A stretch of DNA of 34,995 bases, taken from Defluviitaleaceae bacterium (GTDB lineage Bacteria; Bacillota; Clostridia; Lachnospirales; WQUN01). The stretch lies in contig WQVC01000022.1 of the NCBI GenBank assembly GCA_009781765.1, forward strand, positions 1 to 34,995, given 5' to 3'. The translations under genes were made by a program, and so were the position numbers. The notes under the pieces are model-generated. The model was not told the origin of the DNA, searched no databases, and was given only the letters and a program-made list of their open reading frames with translations. Shown in pieces: positions 23,045-31,478 of the stretch. Each line of letters begins with the position of its first letter. The stretch's first letter is position 1.

Positions 23045-25876
23045 ATGCGTTCAGCATTTTTCGGATTACACGTAGCAACATCGGGCTTGCATACCGCCCG
23101 CGGAGCGTTAAACGTAACATCTCACAACCTTGCAAATGCGGAGTTGCCCGGATTTTCGCGTCAAGTTGCGCAAAAATCGGCATGGATTCCCTTGCAGGGC
23201 ACCGGCAGAGGAATGTACGGCACGGGTTCGCACATAACAAGCGTTGTGCAGGTGCGCGACCGCTTTCTCGACAGAAAATTTTGGCATCAAAACGCGATTT
23301 CGGGGCAACATGCCGCTGTGAATCAGGGCTTGAATTTCGTCGAAACCGTGTTTAATCAGCTTCCCAACGCCGGCGTAAAGCGCACATTTAATGTGTTCTT
23401 CTCCACAATCCAAGACCTTACAACCCGCGCACACGAGCCGACTTTTCGTACAAATACGATTATAACCGGCCAAACTCTTACGGAGCAAATTCGTCAAAAC
23501 GCGCTTGCGCTTCAACGCCAACAAATGGACTTGAATCGCGAATTTGCCGATGTTGTTCATCAAATAAACAGCTTGGGCGACCAAATCACCGACCTTAACC
23601 GCCAAATTCATATTTTTGAGCGCGACGGAAGCAACGCCAACGATCTCCGCGACCAACGCAATTTGCTCATCGACAGGCTTTCCGAGCTTGTAAACGTGGA
23701 AGTCAACGAGCGCGACCATTCAACGCCGGCCACGCCCAACGACCGTCGCCTTTTCATTCGAATCAACGGCTACGATTTCGTGAGCCACAATCGCCTGAAT
23801 CGCCTCGAACTTGTTGCGCGTGACGACGTAAACGATACTCGCGCCGGAGTGCGACGCAATGAAATGGACGCGCCCCATCTTTACGAAATATTTTTTGAAG
23901 GTTCCGGCTCGCGTTTTAATATTCACAGCCACACATTGCGCGGAACATTACGCGGAATAGTTGATGTTCGCGACGGAAACGGCGGGCAAATTACCGTACC
24001 GCCGAACTTTTCCGGGCAATTGTTGGTGCAAAATCAAATGAACGCGCTGCTTCGTACGCAAGGATTCCTCGGTACGCTTGACGCGCAACTTGCGGCGTTG
24101 TCCGCACCCCTCGCCGGAATGGTGACGCAACGCGACGCTGCACTTGCGTTCCTCGGCAATTCGGCAAACACGGCGCAGGCTCGCGCATGGGCGTTGTCGC
24201 AGCCGAACGTGCGCCTTCGCACGGAATGGAATAATCTCAACGCGCGGCAGGACGCTCAACGCGCCGCACTTTTCAATAATATTTCTCTTCGCGGCGATTT
24301 GACCTCGACGCCTCCGGGCGCAGGCGGGCTTCGCGCGAGAATTACAACCGCGTTCGGCGGAGTTGCAAACGTACCCGCCAACGTTACAACAATTTTGGGC
24401 AACATCGACACTGTTTTCGGCGCAGCAACGGCAGACACTCTCGACGTTGCCGCTCTTGATGCCCAATTGGCGTTACTTCAAGCGGAACTTAACGCCGACC
24501 CGGATTTCTCAAACACCCCGATAATGAACACGATTGCCGCGCTTCGTAACAACATCGCGACAATCAACACAACTCAGGACAATATCGACGACTTCTTCCC
24601 GGTACTCGACGACGACGGCGTAACCGTTCTTTTCGCGGACGAAGCCGCATTAACCGCGTCCCTTCTCGCAATCGACAATGCACTTGCGGATTTAACCGCC
24701 GCGACAAACTCCATCGGCGAATTGTTAAACTTCGCCGGCGACGTGGAGCGTCAATTGAACTGGGCAATCGGAAACGCGGTTCAAATGGCGAACCAACTGC
24801 AAGAAAGAATTGCCGCAATCGAAGCAGGGCTTGCGCCCGGCGTTGTTGCGACATATCAGCCGCTTCTCGACATTCTGCGCGGCGACCCCACCGACCCCAC
24901 CGATACCGGACTTATCGGCGAATTGCAGGCAACGCTCGACTCAATCGCCTTTCCGGCGTCACTTAACGTTTATTCAAGCGCGGCGGATTTGAACGATTTC
25001 GTAACGGCGGTCAACGCCGCAATTGCTGCAATGGATACGGCTGCCCTCGCCGCCGACCTCGCTAACCTTGAGGCGGAATTTTTGGCAATGCCCGCCGGCA
25101 TCGCGTGGAACAACGGCACAACAACTGTTTTCAAGGGCATCCCCTTCTATATGAATCAGCTTAACAATCTTGTGCGGACTTTCGCGCGCGCAATTAACGA
25201 AGGTCGCAACACGAACGGCGAGGATATTCCCGGCGCGTTCGGGCATATTTTCGGCTTTGACGCAAACGGCAACAACAGAAACGCGCTGTTTTTCACGGCG
25301 GAAAGCGCGGCCGGCGAAGGTTATCTTTTGGTTGACCCGGACGACCCGTTTGCAAGCCTCCGCTTATGGATTTTGGACGACGGTACAACCGTTGCCGACC
25401 CCAACCCGCCGGCAAACGTTGCTCGCGACAACATGGGGCGTCCGCTTTTCACAATCGACTACAGCCGTTTTAACGCGCTGAATTTCATAGTGAATCCGGA
25501 ACTCATCGACGACCCGAACCTGCTTGCCTCATCAAGCAATCACAATATCGGGCAGGCAAATAACGACCTTGTTCACGGCATTCTTGCCATAGCAAACGAC
25601 AACAGCCTGTTCCGCGAAGGGCGACTCATCGACTTCATTATTTCAACAAGCAACCACCTTGCCGTTGATAATCACCAAGCGCAACTTTTCCGCGAAAGCT
25701 ACAACGAAATTACAACGGCAACGCATAATCTTCGCCTGTCCGTGAAATCGGTGGACTCGGAAGAAGAAATGCTTAACCTTGTGCGTTTCAACCAAATGTT
25801 TATCGCCGCGTCCCGCGTAATCAACGTAATCGACACGGTTTACGATACGCTCATCAATCGCTTAGGCAACTTTTAG
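23045..25876 (+). CDS. flgK: Flagellar hook-associated protein 1 (FlgK), second, enlarged copy
   Basis: At 943 residues it is about 270 longer than its neighbour. It keeps both ends: N-terminal FFGLHVATSGLHTARGALNV and SHNLANAELPGFSRQ, C-terminal DSEEEMLNLVRFNQMFIAAS. A segment of roughly 350 residues (about 340-690) is Ala/Leu/Asn/Asp-rich and helical, and looks like an inserted surface domain. Close to no Cys is present, as usual in exported flagellar proteins. GAGGAG precedes the ATG. The intact termini suggest it assembles at the junction. Whether it acts with, or instead of, the first copy cannot be told. Confidence 0.9.
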   Translation: MRSAFFGLHVATSGLHTARGALNVTSHNLANAELPGFSRQVAQKSAWIPLQGTGRGMYGTGSHITSVVQVRDRFLDRKFWHQNAISGQHAAVNQGLNFVETVFNQLPNAGVKRTFNVFFSTIQDLTTRAHEPTFRTNTIITGQTLTEQIRQNALALQRQQMDLNREFADVVHQINSLGDQITDLNRQIHIFERDGSNANDLRDQRNLLIDRLSELVNVEVNERDHSTPATPNDRRLFIRINGYDFVSHNRLNRLELVARDDVNDTRAGVRRNEMDAPHLYEIFFEGSGSRFNIHSHTLRGTLRGIVDVRDGNGGQITVPPNFSGQLLVQNQMNALLRTQGFLGTLDAQLAALSAPLAGMVTQRDAALAFLGNSANTAQARAWALSQPNVRLRTEWNNLNARQDAQRAALFNNISLRGDLTSTPPGAGGLRARITTAFGGVANVPANVTTILGNIDTVFGAATADTLDVAALDAQLALLQAELNADPDFSNTPIMNTIAALRNNIATINTTQDNIDDFFPVLDDDGVTVLFADEAALTASLLAIDNALADLTAATNSIGELLNFAGDVERQLNWAIGNAVQMANQLQERIAAIEAGLAPGVVATYQPLLDILRGDPTDPTDTGLIGELQATLDSIAFPASLNVYSSAADLNDFVTAVNAAIAAMDTAALAADLANLEAEFLAMPAGIAWNNGTTTVFKGIPFYMNQLNNLVRTFARAINEGRNTNGEDIPGAFGHIFGFDANGNNRNALFFTAESAAGEGYLLVDPDDPFASLRLWILDDGTTVADPNPPANVARDNMGRPLFTIDYSRFNALNFIVNPELIDDPNLLASSSNHNIGQANNDLVHGILAIANDNSLFREGRLIDFIISTSNHLAVDNHQAQLFRESYNEITTATHNLRLSVKSVDSEEEMLNLVRFNQMFIAASRVINVIDTVYDTLINRLGNF

Positions 25877-25887
25877 GAGGTAGTATT

Positions 25888-27408
25888 ATGCGCGTTACAA
25901 ATCATATGATTTTCGGAAATTCCATGAACAATATTTGGCGCAATGCGCGTCATTTGAACAATCTTGTTACGCAAATCGAAACGGGCAAAAAAATTCAACG
26001 CCCCTCCGACGACCCGCTTATTGCCGCACGCGCGTTGCGTTACCGCACAATTTTGTCGGAAACGGAGCAGTTTTTGCGCAATTCACAGCAGGGCATGGCG
26101 TGGATGGAAGTATCGGAAGCCGCGTTCAACAGCATCCTGACGGGCAGCGCAACAACACCGTCGCTTATGCAGCGCATTTATACGCGCTTGGTTGAAGGTG
26201 CGCAAACCGGCACACAAACCCTTGACGAACATCGCGCAATTGTTGCGGAGCTTCGCCAATATTTTGACCAGATGTTCGGCGTTGACATGAATCAAACTTA
26301 TTTGGGCAGATACGTTTTTTCCGGCTTCCACACCGACCAGTCGCCGGTTTTAAAAGAAGATTGGCCCGGCCGCAGTTTTATCATCACGCAGGATTTCGAT
26401 GCCGGTGTAATTGAACGCGCAAAAGCGTTTCATCGCGAAACGCCCACGAGTATGCCCGAGGATATTTGGGCGAATATCATTAAATTACCCTTCACAAATG
26501 CAAATTTTGATTTCGACACCGCAGGAATTACCGGCAACCCGCCGCAAATCGGCATTGTTTTGGCGGACGGCACGGAGCTTTTCGTTTACACCACGGATTC
26601 CACCGCAGAAAATGCGTATCGTCCGGATGACGCCGGCGGAACGCCGCCGCTTCCGATGATTCATCACTTGCGCGACACGGGCGAGCTGATTGTAAGCGAC
26701 GCGGTTCGCGATTTGATTATCGGCGCGGGCGGGCTTCGCGTGGTTTATGAAAAAAGCGATATTCGTGCGGGCGAATTGAACCCGATTGTTTACTTTGAGT
26801 CGGCGGAAATTATTTCAACAACCGACGACACTGGTGCTGTTTCGCAAAATGCCGTGCATTTCAGCACACGCGGGCAAAATATCCAACTGGAAATTTCGCC
26901 GATGGCGTACATCACAATAAATACCCACGCTCGTGACGCCCTTACGGCGGATTTGTTCGCGGATTTGCGACGTCTTTTCGACTTTGCGGATTCACTCATT
27001 GCCTCCGACCCGGCCGTGATTCGCGAATATTTCGCTGCGCCGCCGCACAATAAGACCGGCGATGATTTAGACAACGCGGTTGCGCGATTCCTGTCGGACG
27101 AAAACGCTGCTTTTTCCGGCGCAATGCACATTCGCTTCGACAATATGCTTGAGTCGATTCAGGCGCATAAGGCAGCGGCGCAACGCCAACATTCGCAGCT
27201 CGGCGCGAGAATGTCGCGGCTTGAAATGATTCAAATTCGCTTGGATGAAGACGAAGTTGCCTACACCGACCTCATGTCCGATAACGAAGATGTTGACATG
27301 GCCGCCACAATTATGCGCAAATCCGGCGCGGAAGCGGCGTTCAGCCACGCGCTCAGGTCGATTGCAATGACAACGCAACTTTCTCTTGCGGATTTCATAA
27401 ACCGTTAG
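25888..27408 (+). CDS. flgL: Flagellar hook-associated protein 3 (FlgL), first copy
   Basis: FlgL is the second junction protein, directly below the filament. The 506-residue product has the N-terminal D0/D1 motif QIETGKKIQRPSDDPLIAAR (residues about 29-48) and the C-terminal LGARMSRLEMIQIRLDEDEV helix. Typical FlgL is near 300 residues, so about 200 residues of variable domain are added in the middle (about 150-400). An AGGAGGT site precedes the ATG, 11 bp after flgK. A family A array follows its stop. Confidence 0.9.
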   Translation: MRVTNHMIFGNSMNNIWRNARHLNNLVTQIETGKKIQRPSDDPLIAARALRYRTILSETEQFLRNSQQGMAWMEVSEAAFNSILTGSATTPSLMQRIYTRLVEGAQTGTQTLDEHRAIVAELRQYFDQMFGVDMNQTYLGRYVFSGFHTDQSPVLKEDWPGRSFIITQDFDAGVIERAKAFHRETPTSMPEDIWANIIKLPFTNANFDFDTAGITGNPPQIGIVLADGTELFVYTTDSTAENAYRPDDAGGTPPLPMIHHLRDTGELIVSDAVRDLIIGAGGLRVVYEKSDIRAGELNPIVYFESAEIISTTDDTGAVSQNAVHFSTRGQNIQLEISPMAYITINTHARDALTADLFADLRRLFDFADSLIASDPAVIREYFAAPPHNKTGDDLDNAVARFLSDENAAFSGAMHIRFDNMLESIQAHKAAAQRQHSQLGARMSRLEMIQIRLDEDEVAYTDLMSDNEDVDMAATIMRKSGAEAAFSHALRSIAMTTQLSLADFINR

Positions 27409-27600
27409 TCCGCCCGGCGGACTTCGGACGCCGGGGGCATATGTCGCGGACGACACGTTCCCTCGAAGCCGGTGCGCCAAGCGCACTTCAGACGCCGAGA
27501 ACATATATCGAAGGCGGCGCGTTCCCTCGAAGCCGGTGCGCCAAGCGCACTTCGGACGCCGGGAACATATATCAGAGGCGGCGCGTTCTCTCGAAGCCGG
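27409..27600 (+). repeat. Family A array of three 64-bp units between the two flgL genes
   Basis: Three units of exactly 64 bp start at 27409, 27473 and 27537. Unit 1 opens with a GTCCGCCCGGCGGAC hairpin at the flgL1 stop; units 2 and 3 open with TGCGCCAAGCGCA. Each then has GCCGGGAACATAT (or close variant) and the core CCCTCGAAGCCGG. The remaining 52 bp to flgL2 hold only its ribosome-binding site. Confidence 0.92.
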
Positions 27601-27652
27601 TTCGGCTTGCGGTTGCACAAAATAAAAAAATTTCGTTCGGCGGAGGTCAATT

Positions 27653-29452
27653 ATGCGTTTAACAAATGTAATGATGACAAATACTACTCTCATGCATATC
27701 AACAGAAATATGCGAAACTTGGACAGGGTTATTCGGTCGATTGAAACCGGCAAGCGCATTCAACGCCCGTCGGACGACCCGATTGTTGCGTCGCGCGCGC
27801 TTATGTTCCGCACGTCGGTACATGAGAACGAGCAGTTCCGCCGCAATGTTGACCAAGGGTCTGCGTGGATGAATGTTACCGAATCCACGTTCAATAATAT
27901 CAACCGCGAATTGCTTTTTGAAATTCGCAACCTTGTTGTGCAGGGCGCGAACGGCGACAACAATTTATCCGAAAAACGGGCGATTGTTCAACAAATACAA
28001 ACGCTTTTTGACCAAATCGGACACGAAGTGAACGCCACAATGGGCGGAAACCACCTTTTTTCCGGATTCCGCACCGACGAACCCCCCGTTTTTACCGCCG
28101 ATAATCAGCGCGATTTTATTATTACGCAACATTTCAGCATAACGGACATCGCAAGGCAGATGTCGTTTCAGCGGATTGAAGTACCCGGCGGACTCGGCAA
28201 AGCCGAATCGGTTACGAATCCTATTCATGTGCTTAAACTTGCATTCACCGGCACCGGCGTTCCGGCCATTCCCGGGTTTGAAGTGCGCGAGTTCAGCATT
28301 AACGACACCGACGCTTATTTGCCGCCGGCGGCAAACGACGACGGCGTTCCGGTTTTGCATTTCATTACCGAAACCGGCGAGCTTGTTATGCACGGCGACA
28401 CGGCGGCGAATTTTCCGCGTGAGGGCGTGGCTGTAACGTATCGCAAAACCGGTTTCCGCAAAGGCGACATCAATCCCGCCGTTTATTTCACAGCGCGTGA
28501 AATCGTTGAAGCAACGCCGATTATCCCCGCAGGAACACAGCTTGTTTACAACATCACGCAGTATTTTTCGCGTGCGGCAAGCATCGGCGCAGACGTTATC
28601 GGCGGCGTTGACATGCTTCAATTTGCTCTCGTGTTTGACCCCTACGACCCGCCCGGCGGGTTGCCCGTAAACTTGCTTCCGCAGCTTCCTCCGGGAGCTG
28701 TGATTAACGGAAACGTTGTAAGCATTCCCGCGCATTTATTCGAAACCGGGCGAAATATTTCCGTTACCTACGCCGTTGAAAATCCCCCCGCCGACCCCAT
28801 GAACCCGGGTCATGTTAAAGAGGATTTGCGCATTTCCGGCGTCGAGCTTGTTCGCGCGCTCAGTGCGGCGGGCGTTGCAATTCCCCTTGACCTGGTCGAG
28901 TTTAACCGTTCATTCGACATGCATAATCAAAATATCGAATACGAGTTTGCAACAAATACGCGCATTGCCGTCAACTCACTTGCAAAAAATATTTTAACCG
29001 ACAAGATGTTCGCAGATTTCCGCAGATTTTTTGAGTTCTCAAACGCCCTTCATGTTTCAAGCAGAGTTGACCTTGAGCGGCATTTCCGCAGCCTCGGCCA
29101 TGATGAGGACTCCGTGCGCAAATACGTTGAGGAGCAGCATATTCGCGAAACATCCATGGCAACTTATGCGATGCATCGCAAGTTTGACAACATGCTCATG
29201 TTTATCGACAGGCATTTGGACAACTCGACGCGCGAGCAAACTTCCCTCGGTGCGCGGATGGTTCGTATGGAGCTCATCCAAAACCGCCTCGAAGAGGACG
29301 AAGTAACCTACACGCTTCTCACCAGCGACAACGAAGACACCGACCTGATTCGCGCAACAATTATGCGCTTTTCCGCCGAAGCTCTTTTTATGGCTTCGCT
29401 TCGCGCAAACACCGGCGTTGTTCAAATGTCGCTTGCGAACTTCCTGAGATAA
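27653..29452 (+). CDS. flgL: Flagellar hook-associated protein 3 (FlgL), second, enlarged copy
   Basis: A 599-residue FlgL paralogue. It has SIETGKRIQRPSDDPIVASR at about residues 29-48 and a C-terminal LGARMVRMELIQNRLEEDEV helix, closely matching the first copy at both ends. The middle (about 150-480) is variable, with several short beta-rich stretches and a Pro-rich turn. GGAGGT precedes the ATG. The termini match better than the middles, as expected for a tandem duplication followed by divergence of the surface domain. Confidence 0.9.
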   Translation: MRLTNVMMTNTTLMHINRNMRNLDRVIRSIETGKRIQRPSDDPIVASRALMFRTSVHENEQFRRNVDQGSAWMNVTESTFNNINRELLFEIRNLVVQGANGDNNLSEKRAIVQQIQTLFDQIGHEVNATMGGNHLFSGFRTDEPPVFTADNQRDFIITQHFSITDIARQMSFQRIEVPGGLGKAESVTNPIHVLKLAFTGTGVPAIPGFEVREFSINDTDAYLPPAANDDGVPVLHFITETGELVMHGDTAANFPREGVAVTYRKTGFRKGDINPAVYFTAREIVEATPIIPAGTQLVYNITQYFSRAASIGADVIGGVDMLQFALVFDPYDPPGGLPVNLLPQLPPGAVINGNVVSIPAHLFETGRNISVTYAVENPPADPMNPGHVKEDLRISGVELVRALSAAGVAIPLDLVEFNRSFDMHNQNIEYEFATNTRIAVNSLAKNILTDKMFADFRRFFEFSNALHVSSRVDLERHFRSLGHDEDSVRKYVEEQHIRETSMATYAMHRKFDNMLMFIDRHLDNSTREQTSLGARMVRMELIQNRLEEDEVTYTLLTSDNEDTDLIRATIMRFSAEALFMASLRANTGVVQMSLANFLR

Positions 29453-29463
29453 GGAGTCGTTAC

Positions 29464-29952
29464 ATGAAAAAGATGGAAACAAAACATTTCGGAGAAATCA
29501 GCTACGACCCGGAACGCATCCTCAATTTTCCTGAGGGGCTTCCGGGTTTTCCGGATGACCGACGTTTTTTGCTTATGTCCGAAAACGAAGATGAGGATTT
29601 ATTTTTTTGGCTGCAATCCCTTGATAACGGCGACGTTGCTTTCACTTTGATGGACGTTTACAAGGTTTTGCCCGACTACGACCCGCAAGTTGAAGGCGAC
29701 GAAATTGCCGCCCTCGGCGAAATTGCCGACACACCGCTTCTCATTTATAACATCGCCGTTATACCCGATTATGTTCGGCACATGCGCGTTAATCTTCTCG
29801 CGCCCGTTGTAATAAATCTTAACACCGGCCTCGGAAAGCAGATTATTTGCGCAAACAGCGACTACTCAATCCGCTTTATGATTTTTGAAGAATTGGAGCG
29901 CGCCAAGAAACAACTTGCCGCAGAAAAAGCCAATGCTTGCGCTGACTCGTAA
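29464..29952 (+). CDS. fliW: Flagellar assembly factor FliW
   Basis: FliW binds CsrA and flagellin and so couples flagellin level to translation of flagellin mRNA. The 162-residue product shows the family pattern: an early F-x-E-I-x-Y, [20 protein letters not shown] (about residues 19-38), [14 protein letters not shown], then [16 protein letters not shown] and [25 protein letters not shown] precedes the ATG. The end overlaps csrA by 20 bp. Confidence 0.93.
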   Translation: MKKMETKHFGEISYDPERILNFPEGLPGFPDDRRFLLMSENEDEDLFFWLQSLDNGDVAFTLMDVYKVLPDYDPQVEGDEIAALGEIADTPLLIYNIAVIPDYVRHMRVNLLAPVVINLNTGLGKQIICANSDYSIRFMIFEELERAKKQLAAEKANACADS

Positions 29953-30148
29953 ACGCGGCGAGTCCATTATTATCGGCGATAACATTGAAATTGTTGTGCT
30001 TGGGATTACCGGCGAGCAAACCCGCATCGGAATCATTGCGCCCAAGTCAATTGCCGTTCATCGTAAGGAAATCTTTGACCAAATTCGAAGCGAAAACACC
30101 GAGGCCACGCTTAATGTCAGGGATAAACTTAAAAATTTAAATTTATGA
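29933..30148 (+). CDS. csrA: Carbon storage regulator CsrA
   Basis: A small RNA-binding dimer that blocks translation by binding GGA motifs. The 71-residue product matches the family almost throughout: [16 protein letters not shown], then [20 protein letters not shown], then a [10 protein letters not shown] segment. The ATG lies inside fliW, without a strong ribosome-binding site, so translation is probably coupled to fliW. No flagellin gene is in the window, although hag follows csrA in B. subtilis. Confidence 0.95.
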   Translation: MLALTRKRGESIIIGDNIEIVVLGITGEQTRIGIIAPKSIAVHRKEIFDQIRSENTEATLNVRDKLKNLNL

Positions 30149-30157
30149 ATTAAGGTT

Positions 30158-30218
30158 AAGACCTCGGGGCTCCGCCCCGAGCCCCGGAAACTTTTGAAAA
30201 AGTTTCATCAAAACTTTA
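30158..30218 (-). repeat. Family B two-hairpin repeat, reversed
   Basis: Near-identical to the reverse complement of the copy at 11386-11452, including GATGAAACTTTTTCAAAAG and the GGGGC...GCCCC hairpin. It lies between the csrA stop and the terminator. Confidence 0.8.
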
Positions 30219-30220
30219 TT

Positions 30221-30249
30221 AAAAATCGCGCTTTCGCGCGATTTTTTTT
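30221..30249 (+). terminator. Intrinsic terminator of the flagellar block
   Basis: An A run and ATCGCGC (30225-30231) pair with GCGCGAT (30236-30242) and a run of T residues. It is flanked by family B copies in opposite orientation. Confidence 0.88.
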
Positions 30250-30250
30250 G

Positions 30251-30306
30251 TTTTTGTCGAACTTTTTTTAAAAAGTTCGTGGGGTTCGGGGCGAAGCCCC
30301 GAAAAA
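30251..30306 (+). repeat. Family B two-hairpin repeat
   Basis: Hairpin 1 CGAACTTTTT with AAAAAGTTCG; hairpin 2 TTCGGGGC with GCCCCGAA. Closest in sequence to the copy after aroA (both share GTGGGGTTCGGGGCGA). Confidence 0.8.
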
Positions 30307-30319
30307 CATTATCCTGAGG

Positions 30320-30348
30320 TTGACATGTATAACATTTTCCGGTAGTTT
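30320..30348 (+). promoter_or_regulatory. Candidate promoter of the thiamine unit
   Basis: A perfect TTGACA at 30320-30325, a 17-nt spacer and a weak TAGTTT at 30343-30348, about 20 nt before the riboswitch aptamer. Placement is right for a riboswitch leader, but the -10 is poor. Confidence 0.4.
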
Positions 30349-30369
30349 CAACACACAGTAAAATAATTT

Positions 30370-30540
30370 CGCGAGGGGTGCTGCGCAACCGATTTTATAT
30401 CGGCGCGGCTGAGAAATACCCTTTGAACCTGCTCCGGGTAATTCCGGCGAAGGGATGCGTGCGCGGCTTTGTCGCCAAACATCGGGATGAATTGTGTAAT
30501 CCCTTCGAAGTTTTTCGTCCTCGCGGATAATCCGGGAGGT
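30370..30540 (+). promoter_or_regulatory. TPP riboswitch with expression platform
   Basis: Aptamer about 30370-30458 carries the THI-box landmarks in order: GGGGTGC (30375-30381), a short variable stem (CCGAT/ATCGG), GGCTGAGAAATACCC (from 30407), TTTGAACCTG, then GGGTAATTCC and GCGAAGGGA. Downstream, ATCCCTTCG (30499-30507) is a perfect 9-bp complement of CGAAGGGAT (30448-30456), the 3' side of the aptamer, so binding of TPP and this pairing exclude each other. The RBS GGGAGG (30534-30539) lies just beyond. High TPP should lower ThiT production. Confidence 0.93.
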
Positions 30541-30546
30541 TTTTTT

Positions 30547-31431
30547 ATGCAACAAAAAGGACAAATGTCACATGCAAAAATGCTTGCGGTTGGTGCTGTT
30601 TGTATCGCGCTTGCGTTTATGTTGAATCAGGTCGCGATTTTTCGAATGCCCATGGGCGGCTCGGTTACGCCGATGAGTATGCTGTTCATCGTGCTTGCGG
30701 GGTATTGGCTCGGGCCGGCGTTCGGCATTTTGGCGGGGGTGTCGTTGGGACTTTTAGACACAATTACCGGCGCGTTTATTGTGCATCCGGCGCAATATGT
30801 GCTTGATTACATTTTGGGATTCGGTGCGCTCGGGATTTCCGGCTTCTTTCGGCGGATGAAATTCGGGCTGCAAATAGGGTATATCGCGGGCGTTTTCGGA
30901 CGTTGGGTTATGGTTTTTTTGTCGGGATTGTTGTTTTTTTACATGTACGCGCCGGAGGGTCAACACGCGGCGATTTATTCTGCCGTATATAATTTGAATT
31001 ATATCGCGCCGGAAATGATTGTTACGCTGATTATCATCAGCTTGCCGTCGATGAAACACGCCATTAACATTGTTACGAAAAGTATTGTGCCGCCGGCGGT
31101 TTACGAGCAGATGCTCGCGGTTAATGCGGGTTCGGTTTCCGCGGCGGCGCGAATTGCAACAGGCGCGGTACTCGGCACGTTGGGCGGCATGGCGTTTGTT
31201 TTTGCGGGGCATCTTCGGAGGCTTGAGGAGCTGACCGTGATGCAGGTTGCGTTCGATGTGCAGGCGTTTTCGGACCCGATTCGTGCTGACAGAGTGTATC
31301 GTTTGGTTGAGCGCAACTCCGAGCAAATTTTTGCATTTCAAACTGCCGGCGTTATTTTTCTCGCCCTTGCCGCCGCGCTTATGATTTCAACGCTTTGCGC
31401 CGAGCGGGAGAAAGCGCGGGAAGAAGCGTGA
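30547..31431 (+). CDS. thiT: ThiT-type thiamine transporter S component with C-terminal extension
   Basis: ThiT is the substrate-binding membrane subunit of an energy-coupling factor (ECF) transporter for thiamine. The start at 30547 has GGGAGG 7 nt upstream and follows the riboswitch; 294 residues. Residues 1-175 match the ThiT core: GAVCIALAFMLNQVAIFRMP, then GGSVTPMSMLFIVLAGYWLG, AGVSLGLL and HPAQYVLDYILGFG. Family members usually end near 180-200; here about 115 more residues follow, with two further helices (about 191-211 and 251-274) around a soluble, charged segment. The ECF ATPases and EcfT are not in the window. Control by TPP fits the role. Confidence 0.9.
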   Translation: MQQKGQMSHAKMLAVGAVCIALAFMLNQVAIFRMPMGGSVTPMSMLFIVLAGYWLGPAFGILAGVSLGLLDTITGAFIVHPAQYVLDYILGFGALGISGFFRRMKFGLQIGYIAGVFGRWVMVFLSGLLFFYMYAPEGQHAAIYSAVYNLNYIAPEMIVTLIIISLPSMKHAINIVTKSIVPPAVYEQMLAVNAGSVSAAARIATGAVLGTLGGMAFVFAGHLRRLEELTVMQVAFDVQAFSDPIRADRVYRLVERNSEQIFAFQTAGVIFLALAAALMISTLCAEREKAREEA

Positions 31432-31478
31432 AAGATGCGAAAAACGAAACGCGGGCGGTTCAGCGGGGGGCGGAAAAA

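Noticed and set aside
27409-27600. CRISPR array
   Set aside because: The equal 64-bp units are near-identical throughout, with no unique spacers, and no cas genes are present.
27067-27759. Minus-strand open frame across the end of flgL1, the array and the start of flgL2
   Set aside because: It is antisense to two clear genes and passes through repeat DNA.
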